From NCBI GenBank assembly GCA_963920765.1, contig OY987243.1, forward strand, positions 16,554,001 through 16,618,000: DNA of 64,000 bases, read 5' to 3'. Positions 53,916 through 64,000 of this stretch are shown piece after piece. Under the pieces are notes generated by a model, which had not been told where the DNA came from, ran no database searches, and was given only the letters and a program-made list of their open reading frames with translations. Positions within the stretch are counted from its first letter, which is position 1; every line of letters begins with the position of its first letter. The position numbers and the translations under genes were made by a program. This stretch comes from Ulota crispa. Its lineage: Eukaryota; Streptophyta; Bryopsida; Orthotrichales; Orthotrichaceae.

Positions 53916-54837
53916 GAAGGTGTTTGATCTAGGCCTATTTATCTAAAATATGGTACCTAAAATGATTGTGTTTTTATATAAAAAGCTATGCAAGTTATAT
54001 TTTTGGTATCCTTAGTTTTTTTATAATATCATTCATTTGGTTTTTAAATGCAACTATTTTACATATGAATTTTGTTTGCCCAATTTTATCCTATCTCCAT
54101 TATTCATTAAAAAAAAATCTTTCTATTACATATACACACACATGGTATTTGCCATGAAACCAATAACAAGCATATGAATTAAAAAACTATTGTCCAAGTG
54201 GAATTTTTTATTAACAAGTTTTAGTATTTCTTAATTCCATGGCATGTATTTAAAACAATTTAACATGGAGAGCAACAAACAACACTAAAAAAATTCAACT
54301 TGTATTTGTCAAGGCTAATTTATTAATAAAAAATCCTATTACCTAATATTGTTACATACCCTAATTTATATATACTAAAATGTAGAGTATTTCATGAACC
54401 CTATAGTAGCTCTACATATTACATGATTTTTTGTCTTTTGAATTAAATGAACCCTATTTTTTAACTCATGTGGTTTCTAAAATATAGGCTAGTGATCTTA
54501 CTAAGACCTATTGCTACCTTATATGATGGACCTAAGCCACATGTACAATCTGAAACAATAAAAAAAGCATTGCACTCACAAAGTATGTAAATGTACTCAC
54601 TAGTCATTATCCAAGTACTTCATTCATCTATTCAAGTAAAGTAGAATCTGTGGTCCTATTGTACATTTGTACCCATAGTTTTTGTCCAACTGGGATAACA
54701 TAATAATATAATTTTTATGATTGCATTGAATTTAAAGAGAGCAAAAATAGGGGATTAGTGATTTGCTTATTATAGTAAGTACATATCTTAAGACCCCTTG
54801 AGAGACTTTGTAGAGGGCTCTTGGAGGGCTCAAATTT

Positions 54838-55150
54838 TTCCGTTTGAAACAAGCTATTCCATTCAAAACTTATATGCTTGAAGAAAAAAGAGTAACATTG
54901 ACCATATTTTGTAACTACAATTCCACTTTGAGTAACTTGTGTAATGCAGCTAGTTAATATTGAGATTATATTCTCTATCCTGGAGCTTGCTCCAAGATAA
55001 ATTTGAATTGGAAATCAAATTAAAGCAGCTCCACTTTTATTATCTCTTGTAATATATACAGCTAGTAGTTGCTAAAAATAAGCCTTGTATTTTGGAGTCT
55101 CATTTAAGACAAGGTCAAATTTGAGATTAAGCCAAAATTTTGAAAAACTT
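54838..55150. other. AT-rich DNA, nothing recognised
   Basis: No supported feature. Confidence 0.4.
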
Positions 55151-55154
55151 TGTA

Positions 55155-55292
55155 AGGTAACCCTCTCCATATTTGACCATTTTCCAATTTTGACCCCTAT
55201 GTACCCAAGATGTTCATTTCAAAATTAAAATGAACACCCTAGGTACATAGGGGTTTGGAATTGGAAAAGAGTTAGTATGGGGAGGGTTACCG
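55155..55292. mobile_element. AGGTAACCCTCTCC foldback MITE (TA group)
   Basis: Left AGGTAACCCTCTCCATA and right TATGGGGAGGGTTACCG pair, with arms of about 65 bp meeting near TCAAAATTAAAATGA. TA lies on both sides. Confidence 0.82.
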
Positions 55293-55416
55293 TAGTTAAA
55301 ACTTAAAATGTTACTATTTAGCAGCGTGCAGATAGAACTACTCTTTGCTGATTTTTTTATATATATCAAATATACACAAGAAGAACATGGAGAAGTCTTT
55401 TCGTTTATTACAAATA

Positions 55417-55738
55417 AGGTAGGAGCACCCATAAGCATCAAACTAAGGGTTTTAAACACAATGCCTATTAATAGACATCTAGCAAATTATAGGATCCTGT
55501 TAGGAACAGAAAAAAAAAGAGTTTGCACCTTCAATTCTTCAAATGTATTATTTGGATATCCTGAGAATAAGTTGTGAATTTTTAAAGAGCAAATTGCCAT
55601 TGCACCCATAACCAACACTAAGGTTTCATGTTCACATGTTGTACATCCTTGTAATTATATCTATTTACTTCCACAGATTTTCCAAGATTTTAGAGGTGAT
55701 GGTTATGGAGACACTCACGCTTATAAGCGTTCCTACTT
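55417..55738. mobile_element. AGGTAGGAGCACCCATAAGC MITE, uninterrupted copy (TA group)
   Basis: The ends AGGTAGGAGCACCCATAAGC and GCTTATAAGCGTTCCTACTT are flanked by TA. It aligns with 9218-9885 minus the TTAA insertion and holds the single TTAA at 55468-55471. Confidence 0.92.
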
Positions 55739-55741
55739 TAG

Positions 55742-56643
55742 TGCTATTGCATTAAGCAATCCGTTTGCCAAATCATATTTGAATATTGAATTAGTGGCAT
55801 TTTCATATTGATTTTTTGAAAATGATAAATCATTAGTAATTTATATTTTAAATCATCTTTTTCTCAAAGTCTTATTTTTATACAATCAAGCCTCTCTTAT
55901 TGCATATTCCCTATTTGCATAACTACTTGGAATTCTTAAATCTATGTGCATAAAGTGTGGTCCAATAATCATGAATGGAATTATTTTTGTCAGAGTGGGA
56001 CCACCAAAATACAATGTCACGACTCGGTTTACTGCACATACGTCAATCTAGGCCCCAACAATGTCAGAGCTAAAAAAGAACCATTTGCTTTGGCTGCCCC
56101 TTCTAACAAGCTGCCCCAGCATGCGCCCAGAAAATATTTTGTAACTGCGATTTAAAAACTTTCATCCATGTGCAGGATGAGGCATGGGACCTCATTTGAG
56201 ATCTCAGGGGTTTCAGGGTTCAAGACACCACACCGTGCTGCGGCCTCTTGGCTTTGGAAATCACGATTGCCTGGGAGCTGACGGCAAGGGTCCCTGGACA
56301 TTTTGAGAAAACGTTTCTCTTCATTTTTTATGTTGCTCATGTTGCAATGCTCTCACATATTCAAGATCTATATACATTTTGCAAAGCAAATCCTAGTAAT
56401 TTGGAACTTACACTTTCTTTAAATTACTACACAAAGCATGTTTTTTGTGTAGATTCTTTCTACATTGGTATGTTGGTGCAATTGCTTTTTTAAACAGCTA
56501 TAATTATTATACATTTGCAATACAATATAAACACAAACACCAATATCAAGTAACTTGAAAAGTTTTGCGCTCTTGATTTCTTGCTAAAATAATAGAACAA
56601 AAAACTCTAATTAGTACAATTGCTAAGCTTGGATTGTTGCTGC
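55742..56643. other. Intergenic DNA with a small GC-richer island
   Basis: 56010-56310 is less AT-rich than its surroundings but carries no recognised gene. Confidence 0.4.
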
Positions 56644-56875
56644 TTAACCCCTGAATAGCACTGAAGCCCTTTGTTGCCGTATGTACGGCCGTATATACAA
56701 ACATATTTGAGATGTTCTAAGGGCTTTCCAAAAAAAATTATGCACCCCTCATCATACAACCCTTCAATATGTATGGTTATAACACTTAATTTCTAGCTAA
56801 TTCAAACTTCTAAATACTGGTTGCAATTGTATTTGGTATCGTATCTCCAAAGCCCATGTGATGTTCAGGGGTTAA
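56644..56875 (+). mobile_element. TTAA-group MITE, 230-bp family, complete
   Basis: The ends TTAACCCCTGAATAGCAC and GATGTTCAGGGGTTAA have TTAA on both sides. Contains the palindrome CCGTATGTACGGCCGTATAT. The right TTAA is shared with the next element. Confidence 0.9.
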
Positions 56876-57785
56876 CCCCTAAATGTCTAAAACACCAAAT
56901 TTTGGTGTCCAAAAAAATTCAAAAATCTTTAAAACCATGTTCATGGCACAACTTTCATTGTATTCAAGTTTTTTTTTGGAAAAGCTATGCATTGAAGTTA
57001 CCTTTAGCGTTCAAATTCAATTTCCTCCATATCTTATTCTAATTGTTTTTGATGGAAGCTTAAATAAAAGTATACCTTTTGTGTCACAAAGTGTTGTGAA
57101 TATTGTCATGACTAGTGTCACAAAGCCTATGACAAGTTGCCACATTGAAAAGGTAGGTATTAAGTTTTAAAAAAAATTCAAATTTCCCTTGGGCACTCCT
57201 TTGGGCAGTAAAGGCCCTTTTCTTGAAATTTTGTCATTCAACAAAATCTAAAATTGCTTTTGGACTAATTTCACTTCAAATGTCTTTGTTGTAAAAATAA
57301 AATTTCTTTGTTGTTGAATTTTCTTTCTTTCATAATGATTTTTACTCAATAATTGAAGTTAAATTTTATTTTTTGTTTGAGGCTGTTGGGGTTTGACAAT
57401 TGCTTTCCATGATCATCTGTGAAATTGCGATCATGGATTTGGAAGGGGGGCCATTACATTTCAATTAACAACAAGAAAAACAAAAGCACACTAAGTGGTT
57501 GTTTCCCAATTTTGTATCCAAAAGTTGCCAATTTGCATTAGAGATTTTTGGTGGCTCCAAAGAAAGCAAAATAATACGTACTTATCCACATTCAATCACA
57601 AATATTATTAAATTTGTATGGCAATTTTGGTTTTTGAGATAGTGCAATGTACAAGCCTCAATCATCAAGATTCTACAATCACAATTTTGTTTTGATGTTT
57701 AATAATGATCTTACAAGGGCAATTCAAAACCTTCAAAACTGCCTTATACAAATGAGAAATACAACCTCGGGCATTTAGGGATTAA
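56872..57785 (+). mobile_element. TTAA-group element, 0.9-kb family (GGTG-motif ends)
   Basis: It starts TTAACCCCTAAATGTCTAAA then CACCAAATTTTGGTGTCC and ends GGGCATTTAGGGATTAA. Collinear with 29611-30509 and 44201-45142. Confidence 0.92.
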
Positions 57786-58010
57786 AACTTGAATATCTAA
57801 CAACAGCCAAAATAGCTAAATCTTTATATTTACATCACAATTTGCTCGAGATTCTTTCAAATGTTGCATATGAAAGGTTTTGTACTTGAGGAAACTATCC
57901 AAATACTCTTGAATCACAATAGATCATGTCTGGGCATATGGATTTATTATAGCACTCAATATATTTATAAATAGTATAAAATCAAATATTCAAATTAGTT
58001 TTAACTCATA

Positions 58011-58356
58011 AATGTCAAAATAGTCATTGCAACCAACCCCTTTACAATGCTCTACAATGGTGTAGTAAGTGCCTATTCAATATAATATTGTTTCTAAAAG
58101 TTGCAAAAATGATCAATGGTGCTCTCATGAAAATTGCAAGGTCCACCTGAAACCTAACACCCTCTCTTTGAATCTTTTCACAATTCAAATTACCAAAAAA
58201 TATGAGTGCATATGATGTAATAACTTCTTGCCTTCCATGACGGACCATGTGTTCATGATCACTTCTAAAATCAATCAAATCAAGAACAACTTTTTCTACA
58301 CAATTTTTCTGGTATACATTGTAGTTTTTTTATCTACCTTGGAGCTTAGGGATTAA
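58011..58356 (-). mobile_element. TTAA-group element, ~350-bp family, diverged
   Basis: TTAACTCATAAATGTC at the left and GGAGCTTAGGGATTAA at the right. The interior block TGCTCTCATGAAAATTGCAAG matches 43836-44204 in the same orientation. The most diverged copy of this family in the window. Confidence 0.8.
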
Positions 58357-58770
58357 GCTCCACTCTTTGGTGTTTGCTAATAATTTTTGTCAACCTAGAT
58401 TAATTCCCATGCACTGTTGTGATGCAAATTACAACGTGTGGTACATATGACTAAAGTAATTAGATTATACAATAGTGCCTAGCTAAGATGAACATTTTTA
58501 AGAAAAAGGTCTGCCTAAGATTAATGTCTATGTCCCACTTGAATCCCTTGTTTTCATGTATAGCACCATGTTACCTCAAAGTTGGCTACAATGAATGTTT
58601 TCTTACTATGAAACCTTTTCCTATCCCTCCACCTTTTTGTTAGCTAGGCACCGCTGTAGCTTGTGTGAGTTGTTGTATTCTTTTTCCCTCATCCACGGTT
58701 TTTTGCCCTCGATTAGCAAGGTTTTCCTAAATAAGGTTTTGATGAGGCAACAACCTTATAGAAGTGTTAG
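58357..58770. other. AT-rich DNA, nothing recognised
   Basis: No supported feature. Confidence 0.4.
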
Positions 58771-59181
58771 TTAACCCATTAAGACCATGGTTGATTTTGA
58801 GGTGAACAATCCTTTGTTTGGGCAATTTGGGACAATTGTAATTTTTTTGAATACAAGTGCCTATCAGAGATCTAATTGTACAGATGAAAGTGTTGCGCAT
58901 GATATAGGGTTTTGCATTGAAATTTTTGTTGAAGGTGCGTTGTGAAGCAGGAATTTTTAGCAAATCTTGGTGTAATTTCAACCAATATTGTTTTAGTTTT
59001 TTCAACCCTCTAGCCACATACAACCTCAGATTGGCTTGATTATTATCCTAAACTCTTCACTTCCCAATTTCCCAAACCCATCCCCTTTGCCACATCATCA
59101 AATTTATTAACATGCTCTCTCTGAAAATAAAAAAGGACCATAATTGACCATATGATGATCGATCGGTTCTTAATGGGTTAA
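58771..59181. mobile_element. TTAA-flanked element with CCCATTAAGA ends
   Basis: The ends TTAACCCATTAAGACC and GGTTCTTAATGGGTTAA are inverted, with TTAA on both sides. The subterminal sequence differs from the CCCCTAAA ends, so it is a separate lineage within the TTAA group. Confidence 0.8.
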
Positions 59182-59650
59182 TTAGAGTCCAATGAAGTTT
59201 ACTTTAGTAAAGGGACTCCACAAACCAATACTATAGAGTGGCTTTTACTTTAGAATTGTTTTAGTTAAAATGACTCAAGGACCAATAGTAGAGAAGGACT
59301 TTTACTTTATGTCCTATCTCCTTAGTATATAGTTGGAAGCCTACTTTGAAAAAGATGAGATGCATTTCATAATATATATTACATACTCCATATTTTTTAC
59401 TTTTCTTCTTGCATGCTTTGTTTTTTTTTAATCTTTTTGTGGCTTTGTTTTTAGAGGAAGATTGTATTTTATGGCATCTTTCCATCACTTAATTTGAAAT
59501 AGGCTGCAACTAGAATCCCATACATTTTCCAAGGCAAGCTCTTGTCAACATGATAGCGCTTAAGTATAAATGTCTACTTAGTGTCTTTGTGTTCTTTAAT
59601 TTTTTTTCATTATTTAGTTCATGAGTGAGAACTCGTGTTCTGAAGTCACA
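59182..59650. other. AT-rich DNA, nothing recognised
   Basis: A duplicated motif (AGGACTTTTACTTTA-like) around 59240 and 59295 is the only internal structure seen. Confidence 0.4.
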
Positions 59651-59654
59651 TTTT

Positions 59655-60100
59655 GATAATAAACATAAGGGAATTCATACAATACCACCCCTTCTCAACT
59701 ATTTCACCACACTTAATATGTATGGCAAGTATTTACAATATTAAAGTAGGTGTGGACCATGGGCAAAACATCACTAATTTGAAAATAAAACTTGACATAG
59801 AAGTTGCAACTATAATTTTGTTTTTTAGCTCTAGATCTTGCTCACAATATCATTAAAAAAGTCTAAATTAGCCTTAGTATAATTTAAATATTTTTAAATT
59901 GATGCTACAAGCAAGATTTGGAGCTCAAAAAGAAAGTTACAGTTGCATCTTTTATGTGAAGTTGTATTTTCAAATTAGGGATGCTTTTCCCGTGGTCCAA
60001 ACCTATTTTAATATTGTAAATACTGGCCATATACACTAGATGTGGTAGAATAGTAAAAAAAGGGTGCTACATCAATTTCCTAAACTTCAATGTATTCATT
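59655..60100. repeat. Foldback element with ~180-bp arms
   Basis: The left arm contains TGGCAAGTATTTACAATATT and the right arm AATATTGTAAATACTGGCCA, with more inverted pairing on both sides (CACCACACTTAATATGTATG against CATATACACTAGATGTGGTA). Related in layout to 13490-14100. Outer ends are uncertain. Confidence 0.75.
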
Positions 60101-60930
60101 GACTGTACAAGGAGGAATCCTAAAAATTTGAACCAGATTTACATGAAGGAAAAATATATAATCAAATGGATTGAGAGAAGGTAAGTTAGGTAACTATATG
60201 TAAACATGAGAACTGTTTAAAACCAGTCATTGCCTACAAATCTTCATGTCTATACTACCAAGTGAGAGCCTAACCTTCACTAACTTTATGGCATTTTCTA
60301 AAACATTTTAGAACTTCTTGGTGGAAGTTGAAGTAGTAAAAATTCTCTAACTTATATGAACTATTAAGCTCCTTCCACTTACATCCTTCTCCAAGATCTT
60401 ATAGAACTTCTTGGTGGAAGTTGAAACAATAAAGGATACCTCAAATACAAAACAACAAAACGCCCTTCAATTATGTTTTTAAAAGCCAAAAATTGCCAAT
60501 CACCCCTAACAAAGTATTAAGAAGTAGCATTGTGATGAAGGCAACTATTATTTTTGGTTTCAAAATAAGACTAAAACAACAGTGCATCAATGTTAGATTT
60601 TGAACCAATTATGAAATACTAATTATCTATAAAGCACATTAAGATTACATACTTAACCAATTCATTTGTGAGATGCTGATTTATTGTAAAATAGAACATT
60701 GCATTACCCATACAAGTCCAACTCCAGCAAATTGTCTGCATGTGTATTAGTTGTAATCATGTGATTATCACAGAGAGGTCAAGATGTGATATTAAAGTGA
60801 TCCACATCTGATATCACAAAGGGACTTGTATTTTTTTTAATTTTTTTTTTTTTAAATTTAAGAACAAACTCAGTTTTTTCTGTAGTTGGAGGGACAAGAC
60901 ATGAGATCCGTATACACTATTTACACTAGC
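60101..60930. other. AT-rich DNA, nothing recognised
   Basis: A short repeated phrase (GAACTTCTTGGTGGAAGTTG near 60312 and 60403) is noted. No gene supported. Confidence 0.4.
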
Positions 60931-60934
60931 TCAA

Positions 60935-61185
60935 AACGCAGTATTCATCAATTTGGGAAAAAAACTGATTTTGGGATTTCCGAGGATTTCATTTTCAAAG
61001 GTTCTTAGTTGATTTACAGTGAATTTTGTGATGATTTCTTCAAAGTCCACTGTCAATGACAAAGTATCTTGAAGGAATTATCAAAAACTCTTAGGAATCA
61101 CTAAAGTATTTTTGCACATGTAAAATACAGTATCCCAAAATCCACTATGGGAAATTGTTTTGCCCAAAGTAACAAATATCATGTT
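60935..61185. mobile_element. AACGCAGTATT-end MITE, 4-bp TSD TCAA (subfamily 2)
   Basis: The ends AACGCAGTATTCATCAATTT and AAAGTAACAAATATCATGTT are flanked by perfect TCAA (60931-60934 and 61186-61189). Interior shared with 51519-51774. Confidence 0.9.
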
Positions 61186-61388
61186 TCAAGCATGAGAAGA
61201 CCATATGTCATTTCTTTTAGTATACAATTTTATAATCTATTTGTCAATTTTGGTCAAATCTTAATACTAAAACCCTCACGTTATTGTTAGTCTAGATTCC
61301 TTACTAATTCAAAACTCATATTCACTTGCATACAATGATAAAAGTGCATTTTCTACATGTAGTGTGGCATGCAGTCCAAGACTTTTTT

Positions 61389-61474
61389 GAGTAGCTCTAA
61401 ATATTTGATATACAACTTTTGGAGACTTGTCGAGTAGCTCTAAAAATTTGATGTACAACTTCTGGAGACTTGTT
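61389..61474 (+). repeat. 43-bp tandem repeat, two copies
   Basis: The unit beginning GAGTAGCTCTAAA and ending GGAGACTTGT is repeated with few differences, just outside the presumed LTR boundary. Confidence 0.88.
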
Positions 61475-64000
61475 GATTCACAATAAAGGATTTACATTCT
61501 ATACTCCAAGTTGTATTGTTGCCTTTTTGCATGACTAGCACAATCGCTACCCCAAGAACCCAAAGTTGTATTGTTGCCTTTTTGCATGACTAGCACAATC
61601 GCTACCCCAAGAACCCATAGTACCCTGATTCTTGCAACAAATCCAAGAAATTTGTTTAGCAAATCCAAAAACATGTTTGGTAAATCCAAAAACTTGTTTA
61701 GCAAATCACTTGGAAAACCAAACATCCTTTATAATAATCATGCCTTTAACTTCTTGTATTTATGACAAATTGTATAAAAAGTTTTAGATTTTGGTAGCCA
61801 TATGTCAAGACTTGCCACAAATTGCATATCGACGCTCTAATCTCACCTTCCAGCTTTCTGCATCACCGCTCTATGATCCTACCTGCAAGATCCCCTCTTT
61901 CCCAATGCTCCCCTTCCATACCAAGAGTGACGTTAACAGATTACAAAGCCTCAATAGTTCACTCAAAAATCACATTGCAAGCGAGAAGAATTAGAGTCTA
62001 CAACAATCCATGATATTAACAGAATGCAAGGTGAGAGACACAATCCTCTCACTGGCATTTATATGGAATGACAAGAGTCCTAAAAGCTAACCACTGTAAC
62101 CGCTACTATGTAGTCCAGATGTATGACGGAGTCATAACATTACTTCCTCTTTGAGGTTCTATTATGTGGTCCTGGTGCGTCAGGGTGTCGATGATGAAAC
62201 TTCTTGACAAATTTGGGAGCGTTCTGCAAACGTTTTGCAAGTTCCTAAGAATTCTAGGTTTGTCCATATCTTTGTCATGAAACTAGGTATTGAAGTTTTC
62301 TCCCTCAATCACTAAATCAAGAGTCTAATATACTGCAAACTTCCCATTCAATATCCTTTGCTGGCGTCACCACTGGTGGTGGAGGCAGCTGCTTGCGAGC
62401 GGAAATGGCATCTTAACGATATGGTTCCAGAAGTGATACATAAAACACATTGTGAATTTGGAGCATTTTGGGGAGTTGTAGCTGATATACTAACTCCAAT
62501 AATTTACTTGTGATGGAAAAGGGCCCCAAAAACTTTGACTCCAATTTCATAGAAGGTGCGGTTGTAGAAATGTGATCATGTTTGAGAAGTATTTTGTTGC
62601 CGACTTGAAAATGAGGTTGTTGCTGGACATGCCAATCATAGTGTCTCTTTGCTTGCTCTCCTGCAATTTTAATAGTAGTCTTTATTTCCTCATGAATTTC
62701 TTGTAAAATACAAATCCTTTCTTTAGCTGCTGGTACTGTGAAATTTGTAGGTGATGTGAAAGATAGGGATGGGTGGTACCCATACATGGCATAAAAAGGC
62801 AAACACCCTGTGGCTAAATGGAGAGAATTGTTATATGCAAATTCAGCTATGGATAGGAGGTCTGATCAGTCATCTTGTCGTTGGGTGGTGAAAATTTGAA
62901 GAATTTGTTCCAAAGTTTGATTGACCCACTCCATTTGTCCATCCGACTGCGGGTGAAATGCTATTGAAGGAGTAGGGCAACTCCGAAAGAGGTCATATAA
63001 CCTTTGCATAAACTTTGACACAAACACCGAGCCTTGATCTGAAATTATTTTGTTTGGTGTCTTGTGGTGTTTCCACACATGATGAAGATATAGGGTGGTC
63101 GTGCCCTTAGAATCAATTGTTTTGTTTGTTGGTATAAAGTGAACTAATTTTGTGTTTTTATCAACTACTACCATAATGGCGTCAAAACCTGCACTCTTGG
63201 ACAATTTGACAATAAAGTCCATTATGACTCATTTCCATGGTGCTTCCGTTGCCAGAATTGGTTGTAGTAGACCATATTGACTGTGTCGTGTGGATTTTGA
63301 TCTTTGGCATAAATCACAGTCATCCATGTACCGATGAACATATCGACTCAAGGTCGGCTAGTAAAAAGTTCTTGTTACTAGATCTAGAGTTTTAGCTTGG
63401 CCTAAATGACTTACAAGGGAAGCATCGTGTCGTGACCTCAATATTTGGAGTTGTATTTATTCATTTTTGAGAACCATAATCTTATCCATGTAATAGAGTA
63501 TTCCGTCCTTGAACTTGTAGTCTTGGAATCGTCGTCAAATGTTTATTGGGGCCCATGCAGGTTCTTTGTTCAAAATTACTAATAGTAATTGAAGATCTTT
63601 ATCCTTTGTAGTTATTTCCTTATGTACTGAAGAATCTCTATATCATTCCAAATAGGATTGCATGTTTCCAACATTGCTAGTCGTAATAAAGGTTTAGAAT
63701 TGTTGTCTATATCTTTTTGGATGTTAGTGCGCCTAGAGAGCATATCCGTTCTTCCATTTTGTGATCCCAGTCTATGTTGAATAACAAAATCAAAAGCTGA
63801 AAGTAACTCTGACCATTGGGCTTGTTGGCGGTTAAGTGGCTTTGTAGTAAGGAATTACTCAAGGTTTTTATAATTTGAAATTACTCGAATCTGGTGTGGA
63901 GATCCTTCAAGATACACCCGCTTTATCATATATATCATAATTTTGTTCAGCTATTGTCATCTTGGAGCTACAATAAGCGCAAGGATGGAGATGCCTATCC
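61471..64000 (-). mobile_element. Ty3/gypsy-type LTR retrotransposon fossil, 3' part, running off the right edge
   Basis: On the minus strand, from right to left: RNase H-like sequence (about 63720-63960), integrase with its core (about 62866-63222), an integrase C-terminal/chromovirus-like 3' region ending in FYVSLLEPYR (about 62413-62802), then a purine-rich tract and a probable 3' LTR (62139 down to about 61471, starting TGTTATGAC on the minus strand). The copy is broken, with several interruptions, and looks old. gag, protease, most of reverse transcriptase and the 5' LTR are outside the window. The left LTR boundary is a guess. Confidence 0.75.
61509..61618 (+). repeat. 55-bp tandem duplication
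   Basis: Two nearly identical copies of a unit starting AGTTGTATTGTTGCC. Followed by three copies of a 21-bp AAATCCAAAAACATGTTTGG-type unit (about 61638-61700). Lies in the presumed LTR. Confidence 0.92.

Larger units (their letters stand above)
52902..54833. mobile_element. TTGAGCCCTCCAAGAGCC element hosting a TTAA element
   Basis: The inverted ends TTGAGCCCTCCAAGAGCC and GGCTCTTGGAGGGCTCAA are near perfect. Minus the nested element (53001-53915) it is about 1.0 kb. The right part resembles 24.7-24.86 kb. No transposase was found. Confidence 0.78.

Overview
This window looks like land-plant nuclear DNA. It holds a canonical miR160 hairpin, GT-AG introns in the one convincing protein gene, the end of a Ty3/gypsy-type retrotransposon fossil, and a very dense population of short non-autonomous DNA transposons (MITEs). 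The AT-rich background is almost entirely intergenic. The clade cannot be fixed from sequence alone, because the miR160 sequence is shared across many land-plant lineages.

Two host loci stand out as GC-richer islands. The first, about 20.2-23.7 kb on the + strand, encodes a long serine-rich protein of unknown function (about 795 residues, three coding exons, a short uORF in the leader). The second, about 33.4-37 kb on the + strand, is a non-coding transcription unit carrying a near-perfect MIR160 precursor at 36.1 kb. Its upstream region contains three tandem GAGACA boxes (reverse complement of the auxin-response core TGTCTC). miR160 is known to target ARF mRNAs, so this suggests, but does not prove, an auxin/ARF feedback arrangement. 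Other low-repeat islands (8.55-9.2, 16.3-17.0, 28.4-29.0, 42.6-43.8, 46.3-46.8 and 55.8-56.6 kb) show no recognisable gene.

The rest is a mosaic of nested MITEs that sorts into families by termini and target-site duplications (TSDs). (1) A large TTAA group with ends beginning CCCCTAAA (piggyBac-like termini; about 25 copies, roughly a quarter of the window), often back to back and sharing one TTAA. (2) A TA-TSD group whose ends all begin AGGTAG but whose subterminal sequences differ. (3) A group with about 250-bp copies, ends AACACCATATT and 4-bp TSDs. (4) A group of about 720 bp, ends GGGTAGTTGCAAGAAA and perfect 4-bp TSDs. (5) Tourist/Harbinger-like foldbacks with TAA/TTA TSDs. (6) CACTA-like miniatures. 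(7) Longer elements with ends TTGAGCCCTCC. Several families are present both occupied and empty, so TSDs and insertion order can be read directly from paired copies in the window.

The last 2.5 kb is a minus-strand Ty3/gypsy fossil (RNase H, integrase, chromovirus-like 3' region, probable 3' LTR) that runs off the right edge. No rRNA, tRNA or CRISPR array was found, and no transposase gene for any of the MITE families is in the window.
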